Assembly (NCBI RefSeq): GCF_002127325.2
Contig: NC_035444.2
Location: 85,673,675-85,737,674, forward strand
Origin: Helianthus annuus
Lineage: Eukaryota > Streptophyta > Magnoliopsida > Asterales > Asteraceae
Direction of reading: 5' to 3'
Length of the DNA: 64,000 bases
How positions within the stretch are numbered: position 1 is the first letter of the stretch; each line of letters opens with the position of its first letter. A program made the position numbers and the translations under genes. This document shows positions 12,311 through 24,439 of this stretch, piece by piece. Below the pieces are notes generated by a model that saw nothing but the letters and a program-made list of their open reading frames with translations, was not told where the DNA came from and made no database searches.

Positions 12311-12407
12311 TGACCTGTCTGTGAATTGTCTGAACCAAAGAGTAGCAAATCAAAAACTGTCTACGAATTACTGTCTTCGAAATGAGGCAATTTCTGGAAA
12401 ATTAAAT

Positions 12408-12490
12408 TTTCTCTGCCCCTTGGACCCCGCCAGGGGCTGCCGCCCCTTGGACCCTGCTACCAGGGGCGCTGCCCCCGGACCCCTGCCATG
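12408..12490. repeat. GC-rich patch with a repeated CCCCTTGGACCC/CAGGGGC motif
   Basis: Imperfect repeats of CCCCTTGGACCC and CAGGGGCTGC can fold back on each other. This is an abrupt GC island in AT-rich DNA. The flanks (11455-11570 and about 12820-12900) show faint inverted similarity (ATTGTAGTCAAT against ATTTTAGTCAAT), so the whole 11.45-12.9 kb block may be one non-autonomous DNA element. That last point is weak. Confidence 0.5.
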
Positions 12491-13017
12491 ATCGTAAAAC
12501 GCAATGACTCAATTCAAAAACCCAAATCGTAAAATTGCAATTCAAAAAAATCTTACATAGATCAAAGCCGATTTCTTCACCGATTGACGAAATTTGAATG
12601 TTAGAAATACTTATCAGCGATCGTATCGAACGAATCGAGTGATTCGCTTCAAAATCACATAAAAAATGAGATATTGTATGAAATTAAACTGGGTTTCTTC
12701 AAAAAAGCTGAGGAACACGTTGATCGGGTGTTTGAATCATTGATTGGTGATGAAAATCGCACTATAATTTAGTGATTATTAATATAGAAAGTGAAGAAAT
12801 GGTTGAAGATGGTGGGTTTTTGAAAATGGTGGGTTTTGAAGTTACTGGGGAGAAGAAGGAAGAAGAAAGGATATGATTGACTAAAATACCCTTCCTCTTA
12901 ATTTTAAATTTTGCCACATGTCATAATGTTATTGCTTTCTATCCTTACTAGCCAAAATAAACCTTCTATTTGATCCTAACCCGTATTATATATTATAATT
13001 ATAATATAATGAGTGAA
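12491..13017. other. No gene recognised
   Basis: AT-rich DNA with a GAAGAAGGAAGAAGAAAGG purine stretch near 12850 and short AT dinucleotide runs near 12985. I see no ORF or RNA gene. Confidence 0.5.
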
Positions 13018-13435
13018 TTTCAAGGATTGTCCTTTATCATTATACCCATTTTCAGGCGTTGTCCTTTATGTTCAAAATTGACGAGTTTTGTCCTTTATGT
13101 TTTCATATCATACACGTTTTGTCGTTTAGGCCTAACCCAGTTAGTTTTTTCAGTTAAATTTGGTCATGTGCTTTGCACATGAGGGCATTTTTGTCAATTT
13201 AAAGGTTGTAGAAGCTTTGAGCTGTAAATCTGCCGTTGAACTTACCTTTGAATTGATAAAAATGTCCTCATGTGCAAAGCACATGACCAAATTTAACTGA
13301 AAAAAACTAGCTGGGTTAGGCCTAAAGGACAAAACGTATATGATATGAAAACATAAAGGACAAAACTCGTCAATTTTGAACATAAAGGACAACGCCTGAA
13401 AATGGGTATAAAGATAAAGGAGATTCCTTATAATT
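13018..13435. mobile_element. Foldback MITE with arms of about 190 bp
   Basis: The left arm, from AAGGATTGTCCTTTAT, is the reverse complement of the right arm ending in ATAAAGGAGATTCCTT. Both include AGGCCTAA, GGTCATGTGCTTTGCACATG and GTCCTTTATGTTC blocks. The central spacer is about 60 bp (13200-13258). AT-rich flanks obscure any target duplication. No transposase is present. It most resembles long-arm foldback MITEs; superfamily undetermined. Confidence 0.8.
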
Positions 13436-13957
13436 ATATTATATTATTTATATTATATTATATATATGTGTGGTTTTCACAAAACCTATCCTTTTTAAAA
13501 CAAACAATAGCTATCAATTTTATTTGATTCCCACCTTAAATCCTTAAACCAAACACGCTTACTTTGATCCAGTAACTTTTTTTATCTTTATTTTGTCTGC
13601 CAATACCAAGTTCTTTGAATTGATAACTTAGAAAATCATTGTAGTAAAAATGTCTTCTTTGGTGATCTCTTGTAAATCTTAAAGGCTACTACATCCAACA
13701 GTTCTAATTTGATGTGTTAAAATGATGAGCATCAAGGTCACCACACTTGCTTTATCCGAGTGGCATAGTAATACCAATCGGCAATTGACTTCACAACTTT
13801 TTCAAACATAGAGGTTGATTGTGTTGTCGTGAAGAAACTTCGTTCGATGGGGAGGAATGGAGGATACCTAGTTTGTGACTTAGGCTTCAAATCGAAACGT
13901 CTTTAGATGAACTTGACTAACAAATCAGTACATTGCGTATTTGATGCTTGGTCAAAT
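13436..13957. other. Unique-looking AT-rich flank of Copia-2
   Basis: No gene, repeat or RNA is recognised. The last five bases (CAAAT, 13953-13957) are the left target duplication of Copia-2. Confidence 0.5.
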
Positions 13958-14192
13958 TGTTGGAATTAAACTTGATTTATGTTAGGGTTTTGGAACCGAA
14001 GAGAGAATGAATTCTCTGATTGTGATTCATATCGAAAAGAGAAACATTACATCAGTATATATATGATATAATATACATACCATAACCGTCTATACCTATC
14101 TTATGAATAATAATACATAAATACACTTATAATTAAACATATATTATAACTAAACTATAAAAGATATCTAACTTATATAACCTATTCTAATA
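13958..14192 (-). mobile_element. Copia-2 3' LTR
   Basis: 235 bp. A purine-rich stretch (ACGGAAGGG on the minus strand) precedes its start at 14193-14201. It differs at 3 of 235 positions from the other LTR. Confidence 0.92.
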
Positions 14193-14204
14193 CCCTTCCG
14201 TAAG

Positions 14205-15628
14205 TTAGATTAGTTCAACATGAAGTAATTCTTTTATCCGCAAGAAATCTTTGGGCTGCAGAGCTTTGGTCAGAATATCTACAGCCTGCTCCTTCGTAGT
14301 GCAGAAACAGACTTCTACTTCATCATTTTTGATGAGATCTCGAATGAAGTGGTATTTTGCACGTATATGTTTGCTCTTGCCATGGTATACTGGATCTTTT
14401 GCTAAACATATAGTGGATTTGTTGTCACAGTAGATTGTTGGAGGGCAATCCATATTGACATGAAGTTCGTTGAGTATTCCCTTCAACCATAGAGATTGAC
14501 ATCCAACCATAGATAAAGCAATGTACTCAGCCTCGGTATATGATAGTGCTACCACTTTTTGTTTCTTCGATTGCCACGCTATTGCTCCCGATCCTAGATG
14601 AAAAACATACCCAGAAGTGCTCTTGCTGTCATCGATATTACCTGTATAATCACTGTCACTAAAACCCACTAGCTTTCCTTTGTTTCCTTTTGAGTATATA
14701 ATCCCATGATTTATCATCCCTTTTATGTATCTCAGAATCCTTTTCACAGCTTCCCAGTGACTCCTTTTAGGCCTTTCCATGAAACGACTTATTTTGCTGA
14801 CAGCGAACATGATGTCTGGTCTTATATTGGTTAAATACATTAAGCTTCCAACCAAACTCCTATACATATTCTGATCTACTTCTACTTCCTGAACCTCCTT
14901 TATTAACCGCAAGCCATACTCCATTGGTGTATAGATGGAATTGCAGTTTTCCATATTGAACTTCTTCAGTAGATTCCTTGCATACTTCTGTTGAGATAGT
15001 ATGATATTCTCTTCACTATAATTAACTTCCATTCCCAAGAAGTAATGTAATACTCCGAGATCAGTCATCTCAAATTCATTATTCATGGATTCCTTTAACT
15101 GTTCAATCAAGTCTATTGAATCACTTGTTATTATGAGATCATCTACATACAAGCAGATCATAATTCTTGCAGTCTTTAGAATCTTTATATACAAAGTGTG
15201 TTCATATGTGCATTTTCCATAACCATGGGATATAAAATACCCATCTATTCTACTATACCATGCCCTTGGGGCTTGTTTTAGCCCACATAACGCCTTCTTA
15301 AGATGACACACCTTGTGTTCTTCTCCTTTTCTAACATATCCTTCTGGTTGTTCCATATATACTTGTTCATTCAGTTTCCCATTTAAAAAGGCAGTTTTTA
15401 CGTCCATCTGATGTAGGTGCCATCCATAACGAGCTGCTAATGCCAGGATAAATCTCACTGTGTCGAATCTAATCACTGGAGCAAATACATCTTGATAATC
15501 TATTCCATATTTCTGTTTATATCCTTTTGCAACCAAACGGGCTTTGTGTTTGCTCACTTTACCATGTTCGTCATACTTAGTCTTGAATATCCACTTAACT
15601 CCAATAGGTGTTTGTCCTTTTGGAGGTT
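14205..15628 (-). pseudogene. Copia-2 reverse transcriptase-RNase H
   Basis: An open 481-residue frame ends at 14205. Its first dozen residues are read from the Athila-B LTR, so the true 5' edge is the insertion point at 15628. The RT blocks are K-W-I-F-K, A-R-L-V-A-K-G-Y, M-D-V-K-T-A-F-L-N-G and the catalytic Y-V-D-D-L near 15150. RNase H shows G-F-S-D-S-D-Y, S-Y-T-E-A-E-Y and C-D-N-K-S near 14420. The domain itself has no stops and is well preserved, but it is cut off from the rest of pol by 12.7 kb of inserted DNA. It resembles TNT1-94-type (Tork) pol. Confidence 0.92.
15525..15628 (-). repeat. 104-bp direct repeat flanking Athila-B, left copy
   Basis: These 104 bp of copia RT are present again at 28330-28433 on the far side of Athila-B. 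Ordinary Ty3/gypsy integration would duplicate 5 bp (here AGGTT, 15624-15628). Confidence 0.95.
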
Positions 15629-16818
15629 TGACGGGTGGTCCATTGGACAACCCTTAAGCATGTTAAAAGATGAAATAATCCTTCACTTAATCGTGTAATT
15701 ATCTTGAATTAGATAACTACGGTTGCCAATGTTTCAGGTACGGTTCGGGAACTAAAAGATGGATTAAATGCGGCTTTAGAGACTTTGGTGATGAACGGGT
15801 CGAGCGTGGAACAAGAGACAAAACAAAGAAAACAAATCAGCTCACCACCGTAAATTACGGTCCTACCGTAATTTACGGTGGACCTGGATTTCATTTGGAT
15901 GGCACCGTAAACCAGTCTCTTGCCACCGTAACATTTTGAAGTCCACCGTAATTTACGGTAGGGCCGTAAATTACGGTGGTGGCTGCATGAAAAAGTGTAA
16001 CTGCCACATTAAGTTGGTTTTGATGGTGTCTTTTCACATATTCCAATCATTGTCGGTTTTGGGGGCATTCCAGGGCGAATTGGCTGGTTCTTGCTTGTTT
16101 TTGGACAATCTCTAACATTCGGTTTGTGTCTTTGATCCGTATGAACAATAATATCTTTGTTAGGATGTTGATTCGAGCCATGTGTGGCTAAACACTTTAT
16201 GATTGTCCTAGATTGAAGGTTTGTTTGAGACAATTTGTATTTGATTTCCTAATTTCTAGAATAGCAATCCTAATCTTTATGGTTGGTTTGTTATGGTGTG
16301 TGATTGTTTGTTAGTAACTTGTTAATTCTTATGATTTTCTAGTTTGAAACCATACGTTCTTGGTGCCGTTGGCAATCGAGATATCATGGGTAGAATTAGG
16401 ATTGGGTAAGGGTTGATTGATCATCGGGTAACAACCTCACGTTCTAGGAATCTGAGTACTTAGTTCCCTTTCATCACTGCAAGTAATCACACATGAGCTA
16501 TGTCTATGTAGTTCTTTCTAGTGGAATGATAATATGAATGTCGATACAAACCGGAAATCTAGGATGGTCATTTGTCCCTAATTTGCTTACAACCAAACTT
16601 TTTTTTCTTGCAATTTACTTAGTTTAATTTAGTCTAAAACCAATTCACTCACATAAACTCTTGAATTTTATTCTCTTGCAATTAGATTAATTTAGTTAAA
16701 TTAGACAAGCTTTCAAATAACACATATTCCACAAACTCCCTGTGTTCGATACCCACTTGCCACTATCTATATAGTTGTTATTGGGATTAAATTTGATTGT
16801 GACCGCGACATCACGTCA
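15629..16818 (+). mobile_element. Athila-B 5' LTR
   Basis: 1190 bp, TGACGGG to CACGTCA. The right end is set by the primer binding site six bases on. Its first 670 bp recur at 27440 to about 28115. Confidence 0.92.
15845..15981. repeat. ACCGTAAATTACGGT palindrome cluster, 5' LTR
   Basis: Four full copies of the palindrome ACCGTAAATTACGGT or its variant ACCGTAATTTACGGT are arranged in two adjacent pairs, with half-sites between (CACCGTAAAC, CACCGTAAC). Confidence 0.95.
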
Positions 16819-16823
16819 AATTT

Positions 16824-16840
16824 TGGCGCCGTTGCCGGGG
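16824..16840 (+). other. Athila-B primer binding site (tRNA-Asp)
   Basis: TGGCGCCGTTGCCGGGG complements the 3' end of plant tRNA-Asp, the primer typical of the Athila lineage. Confidence 0.92.
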
Positions 16841-16937
16841 AGTAGTGCGCAACGTGTGTTATTTTTGTTCTTGCTTTGAGTTTGTTATTTTTCTGGTTTA
16901 CGCGAGGTGTGTTTAGTGTGCAGGTATTTACAGGTGC

Positions 16938-19900
16938 ATGCGTACTAGAAGCTCTCACAAGCTTTCACCACTAGTGTTTGATCCGGAAATCGAGCGAACT
17001 TTGCGAGCAAACAGAATTTTGCTAAGGGAAAATACAATCAGCAGTTCACCAACAACACCAATTACACCGATTACACCACTTCGATACATGGATCCACCAC
17101 CACCACCCACTACGGGTGAATCCACTTCATCATTTATACCAACATCCACCCAACCTTCACCAAATACCACCATTCCACCAAATACTACCGAACCCACCAT
17201 ACTTCAAAATGTCACATCAACCAACACCACACAGCCCATTACTACACAAGAAGAACCAACCATCACATTTAACCCTTCCACTACTATACCACCATTATCT
17301 CATTTCTTTCCGGGTGCGGGTCCGTCATATTCGAGCTATACCATAGCACCAAGTTCGTCTATTGTCCATGCTACACCGTTTCGACCATCAAATCAGTCGG
17401 GGTTCCAATACTCGACTCTTCCATTTGGGCAATCGTCGGGAATTCAAGGAGATGGGTATGATGAAGGTTATGAGGAGTTTGAAGGTTTTGATGAAGACGG
17501 GTATGTTTATGGGGGTGATGGAGAGCAAGGGGAGTACGGTTACATGCAAGGCCAAGTACAAGTGATTCCAAATGTTGGTGGGGTACAACAACAACAACTC
17601 ATACCTCAACATATTAGGCCAAGGCCACAAAGGCCGCAATTGCAACGTCCGGTTCCTTTGCAACAAGTTCGACCGCAACATGTGCAACCGCCATTCCAAA
17701 GGCCAATTCAACACCCACCGGTGCCACAACAACAATTTCAACAACCAATTGCACCACAAGGGCCTATACAAAGACCAATGGGTCAAGTTCGTCCAAGGGG
17801 TCGATTTGGTGTGCCAAGGAGGCATCTTAGGGAAAATGCGAGGGGTATTGAAGCACATTTTAGACCGGTAATCACTCACAATCCTTCACCGGTGGTCATT
17901 CCCCATAATAACCAAGGAAGAACCTTTGAAGTAAGGACAAATTCTTTACAAAGTTTGCCAAAATATAAGGGTCTAGCGACGGAGGAACCTTATTTTCATT
18001 TGGAGGCTTATGACTCAATTTGCAACACCCTTGGGAGTCAAGGTTTTTCGGCCGATGATGTGAAGTTGGTCTTATTTCAATTTTCCTTGGAAGATAAGTC
18101 AAAGAAGTGGTTCTACACTTTGCCTTCAGCATCTATTTATACTTGGGGGGAAATGCAACAAACATTTTTAGATGAATTCTATACCGCCCAAAAGACCAAT
18201 GATGCGAGAAAAGGGTTGAGGAGCTTTCAACAACAACAAGGCGAAATGTTCCATGAAGCCTTCGAGCGCTTAAACATGATGATTAAAAATTGTCCACACC
18301 ATGGGATTGAGCTTTGGGAGTTAATGAACGCCTTTCATGAAGGGTTGTGTGCCGAAGATGCACGAGATTTGATGTCCATCACAAATGGAACTTTTGGCAC
18401 AAACTATGAGCACGAGGATTGGGAATTTTTGGAGCAAATGGCAATCACTTCGAAAAGGAAGGCTCAAGCATCGAGGAGAGCACGACCGGCCGTTACTCGA
18501 ACACAAGTGCATGCAGTTGATGATGGTAATATACAAACTTCTAATCAAATTTATGATGTTTGTGCATTGTGTAATGAAATAGGTCATGCGGCGGAAAATT
18601 ACCAAGGAATGGTGGAAGGGCAATTTGAAGAAGTTCATGCCGTTCAAGGTCAAGGAGGGGGTGGTAAAAATTTCAACATGAATTCTAACACTTACCACCC
18701 CGGGTTAAGAAATCACCCGAACTTTCGTTATGGGAATCCTTCGAATCAATCAAACCCGAATTTCCAAGGTAGTCAAGGAAATTATGGTTTGCGCCAACCT
18801 TATAATAATCAAAGTGGATATCGAGGTGGGAACAACCAAGGATACCAAAGGCAATACCAAGCGGGTCAAGAACAAGGAGGGTCTTCGGGTGGTAACGAAA
18901 TGATGGAAATGTTGAAGAGCATGCAAGCGGAGATGCAAAAGAGGAACCAAATGGATGATGCTCGCATTCAAAAAGACGAGGCCCGAGACAAAGCAATTCA
19001 AACTTTGACCACCCAAATGGGTCAACTTGCAACCGAGGTGTCCGAATTGAAGAAAAGCAAAGGTCAATTACCAAGTGACACTAAGGTAAACACGTCTCAT
19101 GGTACTTCAAGAGGTAATAATGTCAACATTCATCACGTAAGTGTCTTGAGAAGTGGGAAAGAGTACAAAACCAATCCTTTACCGGATTTGGTTGATGGGG
19201 TGGTTGAGGATATAACGGGTCAAGAGAGTGAGGAAGAAAATGAGCCACCTACTATTTCTTCTAAAAAACCCAATTTTGAAAAACCTGAAGTTAGTAAAGA
19301 AAAAGAAAAGATAAATGAGGGTGAGGGATCTAGTGAAGTACCATTTCCCTCGGCTTTATTGGATCCGGGTAGAAAAAAATTTATTTCAAAACGGGGTCCT
19401 CAAAAAGAGGAAATGTGGGAGGTTTTTAAACAGGTTAAAATCAATCTTCCTTTGTTTGAAGCTATTAAACAGGTACCCGCTTACGCGAAGTTTTTAAAAG
19501 AATTGTGTACCCAAAAGAGGCAACAAAAAGTGCCTAAATTGGTTGATTTGAAGGAGCGGGTAAGCGCGGTTTTAAAAGGAGATCTTCCTCCTAAGTTACA
19601 AGATCCGGGAACGCCTTTTATAAATATTCAAGTAGGAAATTTTCAAACTGCGAGGGCGTTATTGGATCTTGGAGCCGGAGTAAGTATCTTACCGGGGGGG
19701 TTATACGACCAATATGATTTTGGTCCATTGAAACGGGTTGAGACTACGGTGGTATTAGCCGATTTGTCTCATAAACTTCCTCGGGGGATTGTACGGGATG
19801 TGATAGTTAAGGTTGATGAGTTTTATTATCCCGTGGACTTTCTTGTGCTAGACTACTCATCCGCGGACCCAATTCAACAACAAAATATTATTTTGGGTCG

Positions 19901-22900
19901 GCCGTTTTTAAACACCGCACATGCCGTTATTGATTGTCGATATGGTACGGTCGACATGACATTCGGTAATAGAAAGATGAGATTAAACGTTTTTACTAAT
20001 GGTACTAATGTTTATGATGAGTGTTTTGTAGCAAACTTCGTAGATGAATATGACCCAAAGGAGTTCGAGGAAGAGATTTTGGGTTCTTGTGTTCGTGGTG
20101 TGTCTTTGCAGGTGCACGCATGTGATTTGGAAAAAGAAGAGAAAGGGCAAGAGGCTCTTGCGGTAAAAGAAGGAAGACCGCCATGGACTCACCAAACGGA
20201 TACTCTACCGGTGGAAATTGATTCGGGCACAAAACCTTCCTTGGAATGTCCACCAAGTGTGGAATTGAAAGAGCTACCAAAGCATCTAAAATATGTATTT
20301 TTGGGGGACAATGACACTTTACCGGTGATCATTGCTTCTAATTTGGAGGTAGCTCAAGAGGAGGAGTTGATACGGGTGTTGAAGGCTCATAAGGCGGCGA
20401 TTGGGTGGACGATAGCCGATTTAAAAGGCATAAGTCCATCCATTGTGATGCACAAAATTATTACAAGTGAGGACGCAAAGCCGACCCGTGAAACACAAAG
20501 AAGGTTAAACCCGAATCTGAGAGAGGTGGTCAAGAAAGAAGTTATCAAGTGGTTGGATGCGGGGATCATTTACCCCATTTCGGATAGTGTGTGGGTAAGT
20601 CCGACTCAGGTAGTGCCTAAAAAGTCAGGCATTCAGGTAATTAAAGATGAGGAAGGTGAGCAACTCGCCACCCGCCCGGTAACCGGGTGGCGAGTTTGTA
20701 TCGATTATAGAAAATTAAACGCCGCTACCTCCAAAGACCATTTCCCGTTACCCTTCATTGACCAAATCATTGAAAAACTTTCCGGTCAAAAATACTATTG
20801 TTTTTTGGATGGGTACTCGGGATATAATCAAATTGCTATTCACCCGGACGACCAACACAAAACCACGTTTACATGCCCATATGGTACATTTGCTTTTCGG
20901 CGAATGCCATTTGGACTATGTAACGCTCCCGCCACGTTCCAAAGATGTATGATGAGTATATTTTCGGACATGGTTGGAGAGTCTCTTGAGGTGTTTATGG
21001 ATGATTTTTCCATTTTTGGGCCAAGTTTTGACTCTTGTCTTGATGAGTTAGAAAAAGTTTTGAAAAGGTGTGTGGAGACAAACTTGGTCCTAAGTTGGGA
21101 AAAGAGCCATTTTATGGTTCAAGAGGGTATTGTGTTGGGGCATGTGATTTCGGACCGGGGAATGGAGGTAGATAAAGCAAAAATTCGGGTAATTTCATCT
21201 CTACCCCCACCAAAGAATGTTAAGGGGGTGAGATCATTTTTGGGACATGCGGGGTTTTATAGAAGGTTTATTAAAGGCTTTAGTGTAATTACAAAACCTT
21301 TATGTAACTTATTATTAAAAGATGTTCCTTTTGATTTTACTGACGAATGTTTGCAAGCGTTTCATGTGTTGAAGGAACAGTTGGTGAAGGCTCCTATCTT
21401 GCAACCACCGGATTGGTCAAAGCCGTTCAAGATTATGTGTGATGCTAGTGACACGACCATTGGAGCGGTTTTGGGTCAAAGGGTTGATAAGAAACCGGTG
21501 GTGATCTATTATGCAAGCAAAACTTTGTCCGAGGCGCAACTGAATTACACCACGACCGAGAAAGAGTTATTAGCAGTGGTGTATGCCTTGGACAAGTTTA
21601 GAGCTTACATTTGGGGGAGCAAGGTGATTGTTTATTCGGATCATAGTGCGGTCCGATACTTAATGGAAAAGAAGGATGCAAAGCCCCGGTTGATTCGTTG
21701 GGTGCTTTTGTTGCAAGAATTCGATTTAGAGATCCGGGACAAAAAGGGGTGTGAAAATGTTATTGCGGATCATTTGTCGCGGATCCCATTGGAAGGTGTC
21801 GACGACCCGAGCGAGATTAATGAACGGTTTCCTGATGAACAATTGTTAGCCGTCTCTACTTTCGTTGCACCGTGGTACGCCCATTATGTGAATTATTTGG
21901 CTAAGGGTGCAATTCCGAATCATTGGACGAAGAAGAGACGACAACAATTTCTAAGTCAAGTTAAGCAATATATTTGGGATGAACCGGATTTGTTCAAAAT
22001 TGGACCCGACCAAGTAATACGAAGATGCGTTCCCGAAACGGAAGTTTTAGAGATTTTGACTCATGCTCATTCATCGGCATGTGGAGGGCATTTTAGTGGG
22101 AACAAGACGGGTTATCGGGTGTTATCTAGTGGGTTTTATTGGCCCACGATTTTCAAGGATTCTTGTGAGTATGCCCGAAATTGCATCAATTGTCAAAGAG
22201 TGGGAAGTATTTCGAAACGGGATGAAATGCCGTTACAACCGATTTTGGTAGTAGAGGTATTTGACGTTTGGGGGATAGATTTTATGGGTCCGTTTCCTAA
22301 TTCGAATGGGTTCTTGTATATATTGGTTGCGGTAGATTATGTGACAAAGTGGATAGAAGCCATTGCTACAAGGACCAATGATCATTCCGTGGTGTGTAAG
22401 TTTGTGCAATCCAACATATTCGCTCGTTTTGGTGTGCCAAGGGTGATAATAAGTGATGGTGGTTCACATTTCAAAAATTTTAATTTTGCAAAATTGCTTA
22501 AAAGATATAATGTGAACCATCATGTGGCGACACCGTACCATCCGCAAACAAGTGGACAAGTTGAAGTGTCCAACCGTCAAATTAAGGAGATTCTCATGAA
22601 GACGGTAAGAACGGATCGAAAAGATTGGTCAAGTAAACTTGATGATGCGTTGTGGGCATATCGAACGGCCTATAAAACTCCAATTGGAACCACCCCTTAT
22701 CGGATGGTGTATGGGAAAGGGTGTCATTTACCAATGGAGTTAGCACACCGAGCGCATTGGGCCATTAAAACTGTTAATGCGGATTATGACGAAGCGGGTC
22801 GAACAAGGAAGTTGCAATTGAATGAGATCGAGGAGATAAGAGATGAAGCTTATGAATGTGCTTCCGCATACAAAGACAAACTTAAGAAAGTTCATGATGC

Positions 22901-23183
22901 AAAGATAAGGAAAAAGAACTTCGAAGTGGGTCAAAATGTGTGGTTGTACAATTCAAGGTTAAAGATGTTTGCAGGAAAACTCAAGAGCAAGTGGATGGGT
23001 CCTTACATCATCCGAAGAGTGGGAAAATTTGACGATGTTGATATAGAAGACGAACAATCCAATAAGCAACAAACGGTGAATGGGCATCAGCTCAAACCGT
23101 ATTTGGATGGGAACGACATCAACACCTTGGAGCTTGACAAAGCGGGCTACATCTTACGCCCGATCGATGAGGAACAACCATGA
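16938..23183 (+). CDS. Athila-B gag-pol polyprotein (2081 aa)
   Basis: A single uninterrupted frame encodes capsid and all replication enzymes. The N-terminal 300 residues are Pro/Gln/Thr-rich. The gag domain spans about 310-510, with a degenerate zinc knuckle near 540 (C-A-L-C, G-H, then N-Y where N-C is expected). Protease is near 907 (L-L-D-L-G-A-G-V-S). RT has V-C-I-D-Y-R-K-L near 1252 and F-M-D-D-F near 1352. RNase H starts near 1496 (M-C-D-A-S-D). Integrase has an H-H-C-C finger near 1708-1750 and Asp, Asp, Glu near 1777, 1837 and 1874 (G-I-D-F, S-D-G-G, Q-V-E-V). A splice-acceptor-like TGTGCAG lies just upstream. No stop or frameshift was seen. By domain content this copy could supply proteins in trans, except for the damaged zinc knuckle. 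Confidence 0.95.
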   Translation: MRTRSSHKLSPLVFDPEIERTLRANRILLRENTISSSPTTPITPITPLRYMDPPPPPTTGESTSSFIPTSTQPSPNTTIPPNTTEPTILQNVTSTNTTQPITTQEEPTITFNPSTTIPPLSHFFPGAGPSYSSYTIAPSSSIVHATPFRPSNQSGFQYSTLPFGQSSGIQGDGYDEGYEEFEGFDEDGYVYGGDGEQGEYGYMQGQVQVIPNVGGVQQQQLIPQHIRPRPQRPQLQRPVPLQQVRPQHVQPPFQRPIQHPPVPQQQFQQPIAPQGPIQRPMGQVRPRGRFGVPRRHLRENARGIEAHFRPVITHNPSPVVIPHNNQGRTFEVRTNSLQSLPKYKGLATEEPYFHLEAYDSICNTLGSQGFSADDVKLVLFQFSLEDKSKKWFYTLPSASIYTWGEMQQTFLDEFYTAQKTNDARKGLRSFQQQQGEMFHEAFERLNMMIKNCPHHGIELWELMNAFHEGLCAEDARDLMSITNGTFGTNYEHEDWEFLEQMAITSKRKAQASRRARPAVTRTQVHAVDDGNIQTSNQIYDVCALCNEIGHAAENYQGMVEGQFEEVHAVQGQGGGGKNFNMNSNTYHPGLRNHPNFRYGNPSNQSNPNFQGSQGNYGLRQPYNNQSGYRGGNNQGYQRQYQAGQEQGGSSGGNEMMEMLKSMQAEMQKRNQMDDARIQKDEARDKAIQTLTTQMGQLATEVSELKKSKGQLPSDTKVNTSHGTSRGNNVNIHHVSVLRSGKEYKTNPLPDLVDGVVEDITGQESEEENEPPTISSKKPNFEKPEVSKEKEKINEGEGSSEVPFPSALLDPGRKKFISKRGPQKEEMWEVFKQVKINLPLFEAIKQVPAYAKFLKELCTQKRQQKVPKLVDLKERVSAVLKGDLPPKLQDPGTPFINIQVGNFQTARALLDLGAGVSILPGGLYDQYDFGPLKRVETTVVLADLSHKLPRGIVRDVIVKVDEFYYPVDFLVLDYSSADPIQQQNIILGRPFLNTAHAVIDCRYGTVDMTFGNRKMRLNVFTNGTNVYDECFVANFVDEYDPKEFEEEILGSCVRGVSLQVHACDLEKEEKGQEALAVKEGRPPWTHQTDTLPVEIDSGTKPSLECPPSVELKELPKHLKYVFLGDNDTLPVIIASNLEVAQEEELIRVLKAHKAAIGWTIADLKGISPSIVMHKIITSEDAKPTRETQRRLNPNLREVVKKEVIKWLDAGIIYPISDSVWVSPTQVVPKKSGIQVIKDEEGEQLATRPVTGWRVCIDYRKLNAATSKDHFPLPFIDQIIEKLSGQKYYCFLDGYSGYNQIAIHPDDQHKTTFTCPYGTFAFRRMPFGLCNAPATFQRCMMSIFSDMVGESLEVFMDDFSIFGPSFDSCLDELEKVLKRCVETNLVLSWEKSHFMVQEGIVLGHVISDRGMEVDKAKIRVISSLPPPKNVKGVRSFLGHAGFYRRFIKGFSVITKPLCNLLLKDVPFDFTDECLQAFHVLKEQLVKAPILQPPDWSKPFKIMCDASDTTIGAVLGQRVDKKPVVIYYASKTLSEAQLNYTTTEKELLAVVYALDKFRAYIWGSKVIVYSDHSAVRYLMEKKDAKPRLIRWVLLLQEFDLEIRDKKGCENVIADHLSRIPLEGVDDPSEINERFPDEQLLAVSTFVAPWYAHYVNYLAKGAIPNHWTKKRRQQFLSQVKQYIWDEPDLFKIGPDQVIRRCVPETEVLEILTHAHSSACGGHFSGNKTGYRVLSSGFYWPTIFKDSCEYARNCINCQRVGSISKRDEMPLQPILVVEVFDVWGIDFMGPFPNSNGFLYILVAVDYVTKWIEAIATRTNDHSVVCKFVQSNIFARFGVPRVIISDGGSHFKNFNFAKLLKRYNVNHHVATPYHPQTSGQVEVSNRQIKEILMKTVRTDRKDWSSKLDDALWAYRTAYKTPIGTTPYRMVYGKGCHLPMELAHRAHWAIKTVNADYDEAGRTRKLQLNEIEEIRDEAYECASAYKDKLKKVHDAKIRKKNFEVGQNVWLYNSRLKMFAGKLKSKWMGPYIIRRVGKFDDVDIEDEQSNKQQTVNGHQLKPYLDGNDINTLELDKAGYILRPIDEEQP

Positions 23184-23281
23184 GAGGCCCAGGTTCGGTA
23201 GTGTACATAGTAGTATTTTATTTTGTTTGTTTTGTATAATTTGCACAATTGCCATAGTTCCTCGAAATCCGTGTTTGAAAC

Positions 23282-23294
23282 AAGTGTGGGGATG
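23282..23294 (+). other. Polypurine-like 13-mer, copy 1
   Basis: AAGTGTGGGGATG, about 100 bp after the pol stop; identical to the 13-mer abutting the 3' LTR. Confidence 0.9.
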
Positions 23295-23473
23295 TTCGGG
23301 TCACGAATTACTCTAACATTGTGTTGAGGACAACACGGGATTTTTGAGGGGGTAGGGTAATTTTTCCAAGTTTTTGAAAAAATTAAAAAACATAAAAATC
23401 GAAAAATTAAAAAAAATCTAAAAATTTTGCACTTAAAACCTCAATTTTTAGCGAAAGCAGTGTTACCCAGTGT

Positions 23474-23718
23474 CCACCGTACTTTACGGTTTTACCGTAA
23501 TTTACGGTGGTGATGAAATGTGTTGTTCTTTACGGTGATTTTAAACTGATTTACGATGAAGAGGTAATGTTCAGTGTCCACCGTAATTTACGGTCAGACC
23601 GTAATTTACGGTGGAAATAGGAAATTTTGGGGCTTTATGGTAGTGGTCTACTGAATTACGGCACAGAATTAAGGTTCAGGTCTCACCGTAAATTACGGTG
23701 AGACCGTAATTTACGGTG
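23474..23718. repeat. ACCGTAATTTACGGT palindrome cluster, internal spacer
   Basis: Three adjacent pairs of the same palindrome that is clustered in the LTR, roughly 100 bp apart, plus decayed half-sites. Palindromes in a pair are separated by only a few bases. Confidence 0.95.
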
Positions 23719-24365
23719 CGCAGAAAAGTTACGTGTGTCGTTTGGGTTCCGCAAATAAAAAAAAATAAATAAATAAAACCTAATAACATATGATTACGTG
23801 ACTTCTCCCCAACCACAAATTCTTTTCACTTTACATCCATCTTCTTCTTCTCAAGACCCACCACAACTCTCCATAACCTTCTTCTTCTTCCCAAACCTTT
23901 CATCCTCCATAACTTTCTAAATTTCTGTCCAAATCAAGTGAATTTGAAGTCTAACTTGACTAATTTTTCACAAGCTTGTCGATTGTGAGGAGAGATTTCA
24001 GAGAAAACGCACTTTTAGGGTCCGAATTTGAAACCCTAATTTGAAAAATTTGGGGGTTTTTGGAGCTTTTGTTTCACAAGCACTTTAGCATCTTCAAGCA
24101 AAGGTATGAAAACTTATTTGTTGTATATTGATGCTACATTGTGAAAAGCAAGGTTATTTAGGTTATTTGCCCATACCCACTTGCTTGTTCTTAGATATGA
24201 TTATGAAATGGGTTATTTGAACATGGTAATGGTTGTAGATGTAAGATTTATGGTTAAAGTAGTGAACTTTTGGGTGTCTTTACATTGTAGAGGCACCATG
24301 CCCGATTTTTGAAAAATTCTTGATATAGTTTTGGTTCACTAACATCTACAACCATGATAACAAGC

Positions 24366-24378
24366 AAGTGTGGGGATG
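24366..24378 (+). other. Polypurine-like 13-mer, copy 2
   Basis: AAGTGTGGGGATG, about 60 bp upstream of the second ORF. Confidence 0.9.
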
Positions 24379-24439
24379 TTTCGGAAAAGAGGGTTTAATT
24401 TTGTGTTTGCTTTTGTTGCTTGTCTCGTGTGTGTAGGAA

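Larger units (their letters stand above)
23184..24439 (+). other. Athila-B pol-to-ORF2 spacer
   Basis: Non-coding. It holds the polypurine-like AAGTGTGGGGATG at 23282-23294 and again at 24366-24378, an A-rich stretch, the palindrome cluster and a T-rich leader. A pyrimidine-rich tract ending TGTGTGTAG (about 24400-24436) lies immediately before the ATG of the next ORF and looks like a splice acceptor. A spliced subgenomic RNA for the second ORF is my inference. Confidence 0.7.

Noticed and set aside
17388..17879. 163-residue minus-strand ORF and similar shadows over 16938-23183
   Set aside because: They are antisense to the conserved gag-pol, which explains the lack of stops.
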